This document shows, in pieces, positions 7,661 through 14,708 of a DNA stretch of 14,708 bases. The DNA is from Thermoanaerobaculia bacterium (GTDB taxonomy: Bacteria > Acidobacteriota > Thermoanaerobaculia > Gp7-AA8), in NCBI GenBank assembly GCA_023700825.1, contig JAMPYE010000045.1, positions 1 through 14,708 of the forward strand. Direction: 5' to 3'. The notes under the pieces were generated by a model. The model saw nothing but the letters and a program-made list of their open reading frames with translations, was not told the origin of the DNA and ran no database searches. The position numbers and the translations under genes were made by a program. How positions within the stretch are numbered: position 1 is the stretch's first letter; every line of letters starts with the position of its first letter.

Positions 7661-7700
7661 GACGGCCTCTGGCCGGCGGTAATGCCGGCCTCTCGCCGGC
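7661..7700 (+). terminator. GC-rich repeat/hairpin after the LRR gene, possible terminator
   Basis: GGCCGGC (7671-7677) and GCCGGCC (7684-7690) form a perfect 7-bp stem around GGTAAT, starting 15 bp after the stop codon. No T-run follows, so a classical intrinsic terminator is not shown. A 14-mer, GGCCTCTGGCCGGC at 7664-7677, recurs with one mismatch at 7687-7700, which also fits a dispersed GC-rich repeat element. The rest of the gap to 7879 holds nothing I can identify. Confidence 0.4.
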
Positions 7701-7879
7701 AGGATCCACGCGAGCCGTTCGTCGTCGCACACCAGGGCGAGCCGCGCCTCGTCCAATACCGCCGCTGGAAAGGAGCCGGTAGACATCGATGCCTGCAGTT
7801 GCACAGAATTGCCCGGATGTAGATTCCCTTCACGGATATCAACGAATGGTTAGCCGCTGACAAGTCACACTCCTCCCTG

Positions 7880-8566
7880 ATGCGACTCGGACTCGGACTT
7901 CACGTGTGGATCACTCGCGCTCTGCGGACGCTCGCCAGACGACGCCGGCGTTCGCCAAGGGCGTCGTTCACTTCCCGCGCGGTCGCGAAACTGCACATCG
8001 GGGCGGGGCGCGTCGCGTTGGCTGACTGGACGAATGTGGACCTCGAGCCGCTCCCCGGCGTCGATTACGTCGTGGATGTGCGTGACGGTCTGCCGTTCAG
8101 GGACGTTCGATTCATCTTCGCGGAGCACTTCATCGAGCATCTGAGCCACGATGAAGGGGTCCGATTCCTGGCCGAGGCCAGAAGAGCGCTTCTCCCGGAA
8201 GGCGTCATCCGCCTGTCAACGCCGAATCTCGAATGGGTGCTCACCACTCAGTACGGACAGCCGTCGTCGGACCGTGTGCGCGACTGCTTCGAGATCAACA
8301 AGGCATTCCGAGGCTGGGGTCATCAGTTTCTCTACAACCGGGAGACTCTGCGCGCGACTCTTCTTGACGCCGGGTTTGCGAGCGTCGAGGAGCGCACATA
8401 CGGAATGAGCCCGCACGAAGAGCTGCGTGGACTCGAGCACCACGAAACTTACGCGGATTCGTCCGAGCTGCCACACGTGATCATCCTCGAAGCAGGCGGG
8501 GTGGCGCCCCGGAGCGAACGACTTGACGGTCTCAGCGAAGAGTACGACTGGGCCGTGAACCCGTAG
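7880..8566 (+). CDS. Predicted SAM-dependent methyltransferase (COG4627 type)
   Basis: 228 residues. After a basic N-terminal tail (about 1-35) comes a class I methyltransferase core: KLHIGAGR at about 37-44 is motif I (glycine-rich SAM loop), NVDLEPLPGVDYVVDV is the acidic strand-2 region, LPF then AEHFIEHL is the motif IV/post-IV segment, LLPEGVIRLSTPN the later strand, and FLYNRETLRATLLDAGF the C-terminal helix. This layout and the EHF.EHL signature are typical of predicted methyltransferases found with cell-surface glycan biosynthesis, and the substrate cannot be read from the sequence. No convincing ribosome-binding site precedes the ATG. An in-frame GTG at 7904 is an alternative that would trim eight residues. 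The stop lies 24 bp before the next gene, so the two may be co-transcribed. Confidence 0.75.
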   Translation: MRLGLGLHVWITRALRTLARRRRRSPRASFTSRAVAKLHIGAGRVALADWTNVDLEPLPGVDYVVDVRDGLPFRDVRFIFAEHFIEHLSHDEGVRFLAEARRALLPEGVIRLSTPNLEWVLTTQYGQPSSDRVRDCFEINKAFRGWGHQFLYNRETLRATLLDAGFASVEERTYGMSPHEELRGLEHHETYADSSELPHVIILEAGGVAPRSERLDGLSEEYDWAVNP

Positions 8567-8590
8567 AGCTCGCGTTCCACGATCGATCCA

Positions 8591-9145
8591 ATGCCGACCT
8601 TCTTCAAAACAGCCGCGAAGTTCCGTGCCTGGCTCGAGCGGCACGGCGCGACCGAGTCCGAGCTCGTCGTCGGCTTCTACAAGCGCGGGAGCGGACGGCC
8701 CAGCATCACCTGGCCGGAGTCGGTCGACGAGGCGCTCTGCTTCGGGTGGATCGACGGGATTCGACGCCGCCTCGACGACGTCTCCTACACGATTCGCTTC
8801 ACCCCTCGGAGGGCCGGGTCGGTCTGGAGCGCGATCAACGTCGACAAGGTTCGCAAACTGCAGGCCGAAGGGCGCATGACCAAAGCCGGGCTCGATGCGT
8901 TTGCCCGGCTCGACGAGGCGAAGTCGCGCGGCTACTCGTACGAGCAGGTGAGGCGCGCGGAGCTGGAAGCGGAACAGGTCGCCGCGTTCCGGAAGAACAA
9001 GGCGGCGTGGGCGTTCTTCGAAGCGCAGCCGCCGAGCTACCGGCACATGATCGCGTGGTACGTCATCAGCGCCAAGCGACCCGAGACCCGGCAGGCACGC
9101 CTCGCCAGAGTCATCGAAGCGTCCGCTGCGGGACGCCGCCTCTGA
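8591..9145 (+). CDS. YdeI/OmpD-associated family protein (OmdA-like)
   Basis: 184 residues, the usual size for this family. Recognisable signatures in order: the FRAWLERHG opening helix, LVVGFYKRGSGRPSITWPE, VDEALCFGWIDGIRR, the YTIRFTPRRAGSVWSAIN block (about residues 74-92), and the C-terminal helical part FRKNKAAWAFFEAQPPSYR with W and R spacing typical of the OmdA domain. Family members are often named bacteriocin-protection or YdeI/OmpD-associated proteins, but no biochemical activity is firmly established. It has no signal peptide and is probably cytoplasmic. It begins 24 bp after the methyltransferase, with no clear ribosome site of its own, and is convergent with the YciI-like gene. 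Confidence 0.85.
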   Translation: MPTFFKTAAKFRAWLERHGATESELVVGFYKRGSGRPSITWPESVDEALCFGWIDGIRRRLDDVSYTIRFTPRRAGSVWSAINVDKVRKLQAEGRMTKAGLDAFARLDEAKSRGYSYEQVRRAELEAEQVAAFRKNKAAWAFFEAQPPSYRHMIAWYVISAKRPETRQARLARVIEASAAGRRL

Positions 9146-9312
9146 AGCACTCGCCGAAGCCAGAACCCCGCGCGAGGGGAGCTCGGCGACTTGCTTGCAC
9201 CTGCGCGTTGCTTGCGACCCGCGGGTTCTTCACCCCGCTTCGCGCCATTCAGAACGGCATCCGCTCGGTTGAAGCGTCCGGCCGTCACTCCGTCCCGCGA
9301 AGCCCATCGGCC
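9146..9312. other. Convergent intergenic region (167 bp)
   Basis: This lies between two converging stop codons. It holds a small CCCC-GCGCGA-GGGG hairpin (9166-9179) and a perfect 10-bp palindrome ACCCGCGGGT (within about 9218-9230). Either could assist termination, but neither is followed by a T-run. No gene is seen. Confidence 0.5.
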
Positions 9313-9774
9313 TCAGAACGGCTTCTTCGCGAGCTTGTCGTGCGTCTCCCGGACGAGCATCAGAGCCGCGGAACCGTAGTACTTGTGGTATTCGGCGATC
9401 ATCTCGCCCTTGATGATCACGGGGTCCGTCGCGGTCAGCTTTTTCGCCTCCTCGATGTCCGCCACCGCGAAGACGAACAGCCCGCGCCAACCGTCCACGC
9501 CGTCGAGAGGGCCCGCCAGCGCCAGCTTCCCCTCCTCGGAGAGCCGCTTCATGTTCGCGAAGTGACCGCGAAACATCTCGTCGCGCTCCGGCCCCGCGGG
9601 CACCTTGTTCGGGCCGGTCTTGAGGATCACGAGCACGTAGCCCTTCATCCCGCGCTCGTCCGCGCCCAGTCTCGTCGCCAGAGCCTCGTCGAATGCCGGA
9701 GCCGCAGGCTCTTGCGCGATGGCGAGCTGCGCGGCAAAAAGAGCGACCGTCATTGCGGTCAGAACGAATCTCAT
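9313..9774 (-). CDS. Secreted YciI-like (YCII-related domain) protein
   Basis: 153 residues. The start is ATG 9774, chosen because GGAGAGGGG lies 6 nt upstream and because it begins a clear signal peptide (MRFVLTAMTVALFAAQLAIA, cleavage likely after residue 20). A further upstream ATG at 9819 would put 15 polar residues before the signal. The mature part is a YciI-like alpha/beta barrel: GYVLVILKTGPN (45-56), H71 in FRGHFANM, LALAGPL (84-90), and D117-P118 in TDPVIIKG, where the family has its conserved His and Asp. YciI proteins are small dimeric folds of mostly unknown function, and cytoplasmic members are the best known. Export to the periplasm is less usual but clear here. It is transcribed divergently from the histidine kinase operon with a 206-bp gap. 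Confidence 0.8.
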   Translation of the reverse strand: MRFVLTAMTVALFAAQLAIAQEPAAPAFDEALATRLGADERGMKGYVLVILKTGPNKVPAGPERDEMFRGHFANMKRLSEEGKLALAGPLDGVDGWRGLFVFAVADIEEAKKLTATDPVIIKGEMIAEYHKYYGSAALMLVRETHDKLAKKPF

Positions 9775-9980
9775 CGTTGTCCCCTCTCCGTGTTCTGGAA
9801 ATCCTAACTCCGCGGGCAAAGGTAGCCGGTCGCGGAACTGTCACTATCGGCCGCTCGATGGACTCCCGGCGCGGAAGTCTCCAGAATAGACGGCAAGCAG
9901 CGCGACGCCTCAGGCCCCGCCAATCGGGGACGATATCCCCGCGGCGACTTCAACGGGGCGCCGCACGGCACGATCCACCA
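9775..9980. other. Divergent intergenic region between the YciI-like gene and the kinase operon
   Basis: 206 bp that should contain the promoters of both directions; I find no convincing -10/-35 pair. Two successive CCCCG...CGGGG inverted repeats lie at 9915-9929 (5-bp stem, CCAAT loop) and 9937-9958 (5-bp stem, 12-nt loop), just before the kinase start. Confidence 0.45.
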
Positions 9981-12248
9981 ATGACAGCACATCGCAGGAC
10001 CATCGGCCACGATGTCCGGAGGCTGGCTGCATCGGGCCGCGGGCTTTGGTTCGTCGTCCTCCTGTACCTGGTCGTGGTGCTGCTCGCGGCGCTCCCTCTC
10101 GCCGCCGAAAAGCGCGTGCGAGTCGGCCTCTACGAGAACAGCCCGAAGGCCGGCATCGGCGACACCGGCAAGCCCGAGGGGATCTTCGTCGATCTACTCG
10201 AGGCGATCGCCGAGGCGGAGGGATGGTCGCTCGACTACGTGCCCGGAACGTGGAGCGAAGGGTTAGGGCGACTGGCCGCCGGCGAAATCGACCTGATGCT
10301 CGACGTCGCGCTCACCCCGGAGCGCGAGCAGGAGTTCGCGTTCCATCGCGAGCCGGTGCTCTCGAGCTGGAACCAGGTCTACGCCCGGCGCGGCAGCGGG
10401 ATCCGCTCCCTCCCCGACCTGCACGGCCGCCGCGTCGCGGTGCTCGAGGGCTCGGTGCAGCAGGATCTCTTCCGCCAGATGGTCGACTCGTTCGGGTTCG
10501 GCGTGACTCTCGTGCCGTACCCCGATCTCGCCGCCGCCTTCGTCGCGGTCGCCGGGAACCGCGCCGATGCGGTGATCACGAACCGCTTCTACGGCGCTCG
10601 GCATGCGGCGGCGGCAGGCCTCGAAGACACGGCCGTCATCTTCGCACCGTCGCGGCTCTATTTTGCGGCGCCGAAAAGCGGCGACCCTGCGCTGCTCGAC
10701 GCGATCGACCGAAACCTCGTCGCCTTCAAGGCCGACTCGTCCTCGGTCTACTTCCGGTCGCTGCAACACTGGACCACCGACGAAGTGCGGCCCGCGCTCC
10801 CGCGCTGGCTCTCGTTCGCCCTGCTCGGCGGCGCGGCGCTGCTCGCCATCGCCGCCTCATGGCTGATCCTTCTCCGGCGCCAGGTCGCCGCGCGCACCGC
10901 GATCATCCGTCACCGCAACGAGCAGCTCGCGATCTTCAACCGCACGCTGCGCGCCACCGGGTCGAGCCTCGACCTTCGCATCGTGCTCGAGGAAGCCACC
11001 CGTGGCGCGCTCGAGCTGACCGACTGCGACTACGGCATCGTCTGCGTCAGGGATCCGCAGTTCGAGCAGTTTCGCGTCGCGGCGCGGGTTCACGGGTCAG
11101 GCGCACCGGCTCCGGCCGCGGACAGCGGGCCGCTCAACGAGGCGTGCTGCCCCGATATCGCGGAGATCCTCGCGATGGGCAAACGACCCGCGGTGCTGCG
11201 CGTCGAAGCCCCCGGAACCTCAACAGCCTTCAACGGCGTGCACGACCCCGCGCTGCGGTGGGTCGCCCGCTTCCCGCTGGAGGCGCAGGGAATCACGGTG
11301 GGGCTGCTCTGTCTCTTTTCCCGAAAGAGCGAAGCTCCGGCGCCGCGTCACGTCGATCTCGTCGAGGAGCTCTGTGTCCCCGTCGCTCTCGCGATGGAGA
11401 ACGCGCGGCTCTACGAGCAGGCGCGTGAGCACGCCGACGAGTTGGAGGAACGCGTGGAGGAACGCACGCGTGAGCTCGCCGACGCCAAGCACGCGGCCGA
11501 GTCGGCCGACCGGCTCAAGTCCGCCTTCCTCGCCACGATGTCCCACGAGCTGCGAACGCCGCTCAACTCGATCATCGGCTTCACCGGCATCGTCTCGCAG
11601 GAGCTGGCCGGTCCGCTCAACGACGAGCAGAAGAAGCAGCTCGGCATGGTGCGCGAGAGCGCGAAGCACCTGCTCGCGCTGATCAACGACGTGCTCGACA
11701 TCAGCAAGATCGAGGCGGGCGAGCTCGCCGTCTCCTCGGAGGCTTTCGACCTCCCGGCGTCGATTCGAAAGGTCGCCGGCATCGTCGGCCCGCTCGCAGA
11801 GAAGAAAGGCTTGTCGCTCTCGATCCAGGTGGCCGAAGGGGTCGGCAACATGCTGGGCGACGCCCGCCGCGTGGAGCAGGTGCTGCTCAATCTGCTCGGC
11901 AACGCCATCAAGTTCACCGAGGCCGGTTCGGTGGCGCTGACTGTCGATCTCGTGACGGACGATCTGCCCGGAAAGGGCGAGCTACCCCGCCCCGCCGTGC
12001 GGCTGCGCGTGGCCGATACCGGGATCGGCATCAAGCCGGAGGAGATGACGCAGCTGTTCCGGCCGTTCCGGCAGATCGACTCAACTCTTTCGCGAAAACA
12101 CGAAGGGACCGGCCTCGGGCTCGCGATCTGCCGGCGCCTCGTGGCGTTGATGGGCGGTCACATCACGGCCGACAGCCGCTGGGGCGAAGGCAGCGTGTTC
12201 ACCGTCGTGCTCCCGCTATGCGCGACCGAAGGAACGGAGAACGCATGA
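9981..12248 (+). CDS. Membrane histidine kinase: periplasmic SBP_bac_3 sensor, GAF, HisKA, HATPase
   Basis: 755 residues from ATG 9981. The open frame extends upstream into the neighbouring minus-strand gene, but that extension is Arg-rich, non-membrane sequence and is not credible. Domains: N-terminal membrane segment/signal (20-42); solute-binding-protein family 3 domain (44 to about 262, starting KRVRVGLYENSP, with EGIFVDLLEAIAEAEGW and EIDLMLDVALTPEREQEF); transmembrane helix (276-298); GAF domain (about 330-480); coiled coil with EERVEERTRELA; HisKA with phosphoacceptor H522 (MSHELRTPLN); HATPase with N-box N641 (LLNLLGNAIKFTE), G1 D679 (ADTGIGI), F-box LFRPFRQ and G2 GTGLGLAI. All catalytic residues are intact. 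Role: autophosphorylation in response to a small periplasmic ligand, amino-acid-like by family, then transfer to the receivers encoded next. It overlaps the next gene by ATGA (12245-12248). No strong ribosome site precedes the start, so the exact start is moderately uncertain. Confidence 0.87.
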   Translation: MTAHRRTIGHDVRRLAASGRGLWFVVLLYLVVVLLAALPLAAEKRVRVGLYENSPKAGIGDTGKPEGIFVDLLEAIAEAEGWSLDYVPGTWSEGLGRLAAGEIDLMLDVALTPEREQEFAFHREPVLSSWNQVYARRGSGIRSLPDLHGRRVAVLEGSVQQDLFRQMVDSFGFGVTLVPYPDLAAAFVAVAGNRADAVITNRFYGARHAAAAGLEDTAVIFAPSRLYFAAPKSGDPALLDAIDRNLVAFKADSSSVYFRSLQHWTTDEVRPALPRWLSFALLGGAALLAIAASWLILLRRQVAARTAIIRHRNEQLAIFNRTLRATGSSLDLRIVLEEATRGALELTDCDYGIVCVRDPQFEQFRVAARVHGSGAPAPAADSGPLNEACCPDIAEILAMGKRPAVLRVEAPGTSTAFNGVHDPALRWVARFPLEAQGITVGLLCLFSRKSEAPAPRHVDLVEELCVPVALAMENARLYEQAREHADELEERVEERTRELADAKHAAESADRLKSAFLATMSHELRTPLNSIIGFTGIVSQELAGPLNDEQKKQLGMVRESAKHLLALINDVLDISKIEAGELAVSSEAFDLPASIRKVAGIVGPLAEKKGLSLSIQVAEGVGNMLGDARRVEQVLLNLLGNAIKFTEAGSVALTVDLVTDDLPGKGELPRPAVRLRVADTGIGIKPEEMTQLFRPFRQIDSTLSRKHEGTGLGLAICRRLVALMGGHITADSRWGEGSVFTVVLPLCATEGTENA

Positions 12249-12619
12249 ACAGGCGCATCGTGCTGATCGAGGACAACGAGCAGAACCGCTACCTCGTCAC
12301 CTACCTCCTCGAGGCCCGCGGCTGGGAAGTGCTCTATGCGTCCGACGGGCCGAGCGGCCTCGCACTCGCTTCCACGTCCGATCCGGCGCTGATCCTGCTC
12401 GACGTGCAGCTGCCGGGCATGGACGGGTACGCGGTCGCCCGCGCGCTGCGCGCCGACCCGATACTGGACGCCGTCCCCGTCGTCGCCGTAACCTCGTACG
12501 CCATGGCTGGAGATCGCGAGCGCTGTCTCGAGGCGGGCTGCAACGGCTACCTCGAAAAACCGATCGATCCGCAGACTTTCGCGGAGCAGGTCGAGGCCTT
12601 CGTGAGGGTCTCGCCATGA
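12245..12619 (+). CDS. Single-domain response regulator (CheY/DivK-like receiver)
   Basis: 124 residues, a receiver domain and nothing else. Acidic pocket E9/D10 (LIEDNEQN), phosphoacceptor D53 (LLDVQLPGMDGY), T83 (AVTSYAMAGD) and K105 (YLEKPID) are all present, so it should be phosphorylated. The NEQNRYL start and the AMAGDRERCLEAGCNGYLEKPID block resemble the stand-alone receivers that follow hybrid or multi-sensor kinases. The start ATG 12245 overlaps the kinase stop by ATGA, and GGAACGGAG upstream serves as ribosome site. The next gene overlaps in the same way. With no output domain it may be a phosphate shuttle or sink between the kinase and the next protein, or it may bind a partner. 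Confidence 0.92.
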   Translation: MNRRIVLIEDNEQNRYLVTYLLEARGWEVLYASDGPSGLALASTSDPALILLDVQLPGMDGYAVARALRADPILDAVPVVAVTSYAMAGDRERCLEAGCNGYLEKPIDPQTFAEQVEAFVRVSP

Positions 12620-14708
12620 GACACGCTCTGGTCGTCGACGACAGGACCGAGAACCTCTACATGCTCCGCGCGCTGCTCGAGGCGCACGGATTCGCCGTCG
12701 AGGAATCACACCACGGCGCCGAGGCACTCGCGAAGGCGCGGCGGGAGAAACCTGCGCTGATCATCAGCGACCTGCTCATGCCGGTGATGGACGGCTACAC
12801 CCTGCTTCGCGAGTGGAAGGCCGACGCCTCCCTGCGCGACGTCCCCTTCATCATCTACACCGCGACGTACACCGACCCGAAGGACGAGAAGCTCGCGCTC
12901 GATCTCGGCGCCGACGCGTTCATCGTCAAGCCGGCCGAGCCCGACGTGTTCATGCGGCGCGTCCGCGAAGTGCTCGAGACTGCCGAACGGGGAGAAATCA
13001 CGCCGCGAGCGCAGATCGTCAGCGAGGACGCCGCGCTGAAGCTCTACAGCGAGGTGCTCGTCCGGAAACTGGAGCAGAAGAGCGCACAACTCGAGCAACG
13101 GGTCGCCGAGCTGGCGCAGTCCGAGGTGCACATCAAGCGCCTCAACCGCCTCTACGCGGCGCTCAGCGAGACCAACCAGGCGATCGTGCACATGAGCGAT
13201 CGCGAGGCGCTGTTCGCCACCGTATGCCGCATCGCAGTCGAACGCGGCGGCCTGAAGGTGGCGTGGATCGGGATGATCGACGAGAAGAGCGGCGAGATCG
13301 TGCCCGTCGCTTGGGATGGCGACGTCGAGGGGTGGTTCGCGCGCGTCCGGCCGTTCACGATCCACGGCCCCCGACGCACGCCGGTGGAGCTCGCCGTCGG
13401 CGAGGATCGCATCTATTTCTGCAACGATTTCGAGGAAGAACCGGAGCTCGCGTCGATCCGCGGGACGCTGGAGGAGTCGGGCCTGCGGGCGGCGATCTCC
13501 CTTCCGCTCCGACTCGGCGCCCGGACCGTCGGCGCGCTTACTCTCTTCTCCGGCGAGAAGAACTACTTCGACGACAGCCTGAGAGACCTCGTGATCGAAA
13601 TGGCGAACGACGTGTCGTTCGCGCTCGAGAACTTCGAAAAGGAAGGGCAGCTTCGCGCGAGCATGGAGTCCGTTCGCCTGAACGGCCGGGCGATGGAGGC
13701 ATCGGCCAACGGCATCATGATCACCGACCACTCGCAGGGGCGGAATCCGATCACGTACGTGAATCCAGCCTTCGAGCGCATCACGGGCTATTCGGCCGCG
13801 GAGGCGATCGGGCGCAGCCCGGCCTTCCTCATGGGCCCTGACCGCGATCAGTTCGGCGCGGGCGAGATCGACGCGGCCATCCGCGATCAGCGCGAGGGCC
13901 AGGCAGTGCTGCGAAACTACCGGAAGGACGGCGATCTCTTCTGGAGCGAGCTTTCGATCGCGCCCGTGCGGGACGCCTCAGGCCACGCGACGCATTTCGT
14001 CGGCATCATCAACGACATCACCGAGCGCATGCAGTACGAGGCGCAGCTCGAGCGGCAGAACAACCAGGACTCGCTGACCGGCCTCGCGAGCCGCAACCTC
14101 CTGCGCGATCGCACGGGGCAGGCGATCGCATCGGCCGCGCGGCACGGACGCTCAGTCGCGCTGCTGTTCCTCGACGTCGACGATTTCAAGCGCATCAACG
14201 ACAGCCTGGGACATGGTGTCGGCGACGCGATCCTGCGTACGGTCGCCCAGCGAATCGCCGGCTGCGTCCGCGAGCAGAACACGCTCGCGCGCCTCGGTGG
14301 CGACGAGTTCGTCGTCGTCCTGTCGGACCTGGAGAACCTGAAGAGCGTGCCGCTCGTAGCCTCACAGATTCTCCGTGCGATCGACCAGCCGGTGCCGGTG
14401 GCGAACCGGGAGTTCCAGGTCACCGCGAGCATCGGGGTGAGCGTCTTCCCGCAGGACGGAGACGATTACGACACGCTCCTGCGCAACGCCGACGCCGCGA
14501 TGTACAGGGCCAAACAGGCAGGCCGCAACACCTTCCGCTTCTACACCGCCGACATGAACGAGGAGGCGATGCGCCGCCTCGAGATGGAAGCAAAGCTAAG
14601 GCACGCGCTGACGCGCGAGGAGCTCCTCCTGCATTTTCAGCCGCTGGTCGGCCTCGACGGCAGCACGATCCACGACGTCGAGGCTCTCGTGCGCTGGCGC
14701 GACGGCGA
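12616..14708 (+). CDS. Receiver-GAF-PAS-GGDEF-EAL protein, c-di-GMP turnover (partial, 3' end beyond window)
   Basis: 697 residues are visible and the frame is still open at the window end. It starts at ATG 12616, overlapping the previous stop by ATGA. Domains: receiver (1 to about 122; D9/D10, phosphoacceptor D52 in SDLLMPVMDGY, T82, K105); coiled coil (about 140-175); GAF (about 178-340); PAS/PAC (354-470) of LOV-like sequence, with GRSPAFLMGP where LOV domains have the photoactive cysteine, and a NYRKDGDLFW...DITER end; diguanylate cyclase domain (about 484-645) with intact GGDEF at 561-565 and FLDVDDFKRINDSLGH; and the start of an EAL phosphodiesterase domain with the EAL motif at 689-691 (VEALVRW). 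It should make and/or degrade cyclic di-GMP under control of receiver phosphorylation. Which activity dominates cannot be told, because most of the EAL domain is missing from the window. Probable output protein of the kinase two genes upstream. Confidence 0.9.
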   Translation, partial: MRHALVVDDRTENLYMLRALLEAHGFAVEESHHGAEALAKARREKPALIISDLLMPVMDGYTLLREWKADASLRDVPFIIYTATYTDPKDEKLALDLGADAFIVKPAEPDVFMRRVREVLETAERGEITPRAQIVSEDAALKLYSEVLVRKLEQKSAQLEQRVAELAQSEVHIKRLNRLYAALSETNQAIVHMSDREALFATVCRIAVERGGLKVAWIGMIDEKSGEIVPVAWDGDVEGWFARVRPFTIHGPRRTPVELAVGEDRIYFCNDFEEEPELASIRGTLEESGLRAAISLPLRLGARTVGALTLFSGEKNYFDDSLRDLVIEMANDVSFALENFEKEGQLRASMESVRLNGRAMEASANGIMITDHSQGRNPITYVNPAFERITGYSAAEAIGRSPAFLMGPDRDQFGAGEIDAAIRDQREGQAVLRNYRKDGDLFWSELSIAPVRDASGHATHFVGIINDITERMQYEAQLERQNNQDSLTGLASRNLLRDRTGQAIASAARHGRSVALLFLDVDDFKRINDSLGHGVGDAILRTVAQRIAGCVREQNTLARLGGDEFVVVLSDLENLKSVPLVASQILRAIDQPVPVANREFQVTASIGVSVFPQDGDDYDTLLRNADAAMYRAKQAGRNTFRFYTADMNEEAMRRLEMEAKLRHALTREELLLHFQPLVGLDGSTIHDVEALVRWRDG

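Noticed and set aside
7577..7804. Small minus-strand frame across the 3' end of the LRR gene and the spacer
   Set aside because: It overlaps the LRR coding end, has no ribosome site, and its C-terminal half is just the GC-rich repeat and shadow sequence. A decayed gene fragment cannot be excluded but is not supported.
9693..9980. Upstream extension of the histidine kinase to 9693
   Set aside because: It would overlap the signal-peptide end of the YciI-like gene on the other strand and is Arg-rich with no domain. The membrane segment begins only after ATG 9981.
13675..14030. Blue-light receptor function for the PAS domain
   Set aside because: The cysteine needed for the LOV photocycle is replaced (GRSPAFLM), so light sensing by that chemistry is not supported.

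Overview
The window is GC-rich (roughly 60-73% in the lines I counted) and densely coded on both strands. It looks like the chromosome of a free-living Gram-negative bacterium. A secreted giant LRR/FN3 protein, a c-haem-fused bd-type oxidase and heavy two-component/c-di-GMP signalling would fit Acidobacteriota or a similar soil or sediment phylum. That placement is an inference; no rRNA, tRNA or marker gene is present to confirm it.

Layout. (1) Bases 1-2769, minus strand: a two-gene respiratory operon. The upstream gene (1075-2769) encodes a cytochrome bd-superfamily subunit with two C-terminal cytochrome c domains. The downstream gene (1070 to beyond base 1) encodes a membrane paralogue of the same fold. 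Both are preceded by the same strong ribosome-binding octamer. (2) Bases 2770-3105: a divergent intergenic region with an 11-bp dyad and an inverted array of 7-bp repeats. (3) Bases 3106-7656, plus strand: a 1516-residue secreted protein with a plant-type LRR N-cap, 24 gapless 24-residue leucine-rich repeats, an FN3-like domain, Ig-like beta domains and a duplicated pair of C-terminal modules (A-B-A-B). (4) Bases 7880-9145: a small COG4627-type SAM methyltransferase and a YdeI/OmpD-associated family protein, 24 bp apart. (5) Bases 9313-9774, minus strand: a secreted YciI-like protein. (6) Bases 9981-14708, plus strand: a translationally coupled signalling operon with ATGA overlaps. It encodes a membrane histidine kinase with a periplasmic solute-binding sensor domain, a stand-alone receiver, and a receiver-GAF-PAS-GGDEF-EAL protein cut off by the window end.

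How the genes fit together. The oxidase pair probably takes electrons from periplasmic c-type carriers rather than quinol. The haem b558 ligands appear to be missing from the subunit that keeps the di-haem active site, and a covalently attached di-haem cytochrome c domain could take over electron delivery. The last operon reads as a periplasmic ligand signal passed through a phosphorelay to c-di-GMP turnover. The LRR protein, the methyltransferase/YdeI pair and the YciI protein show no evident link to these two systems. The most notable items are the oxidase pair, the heptamer array between divergent genes, and the architecture of the giant LRR protein.
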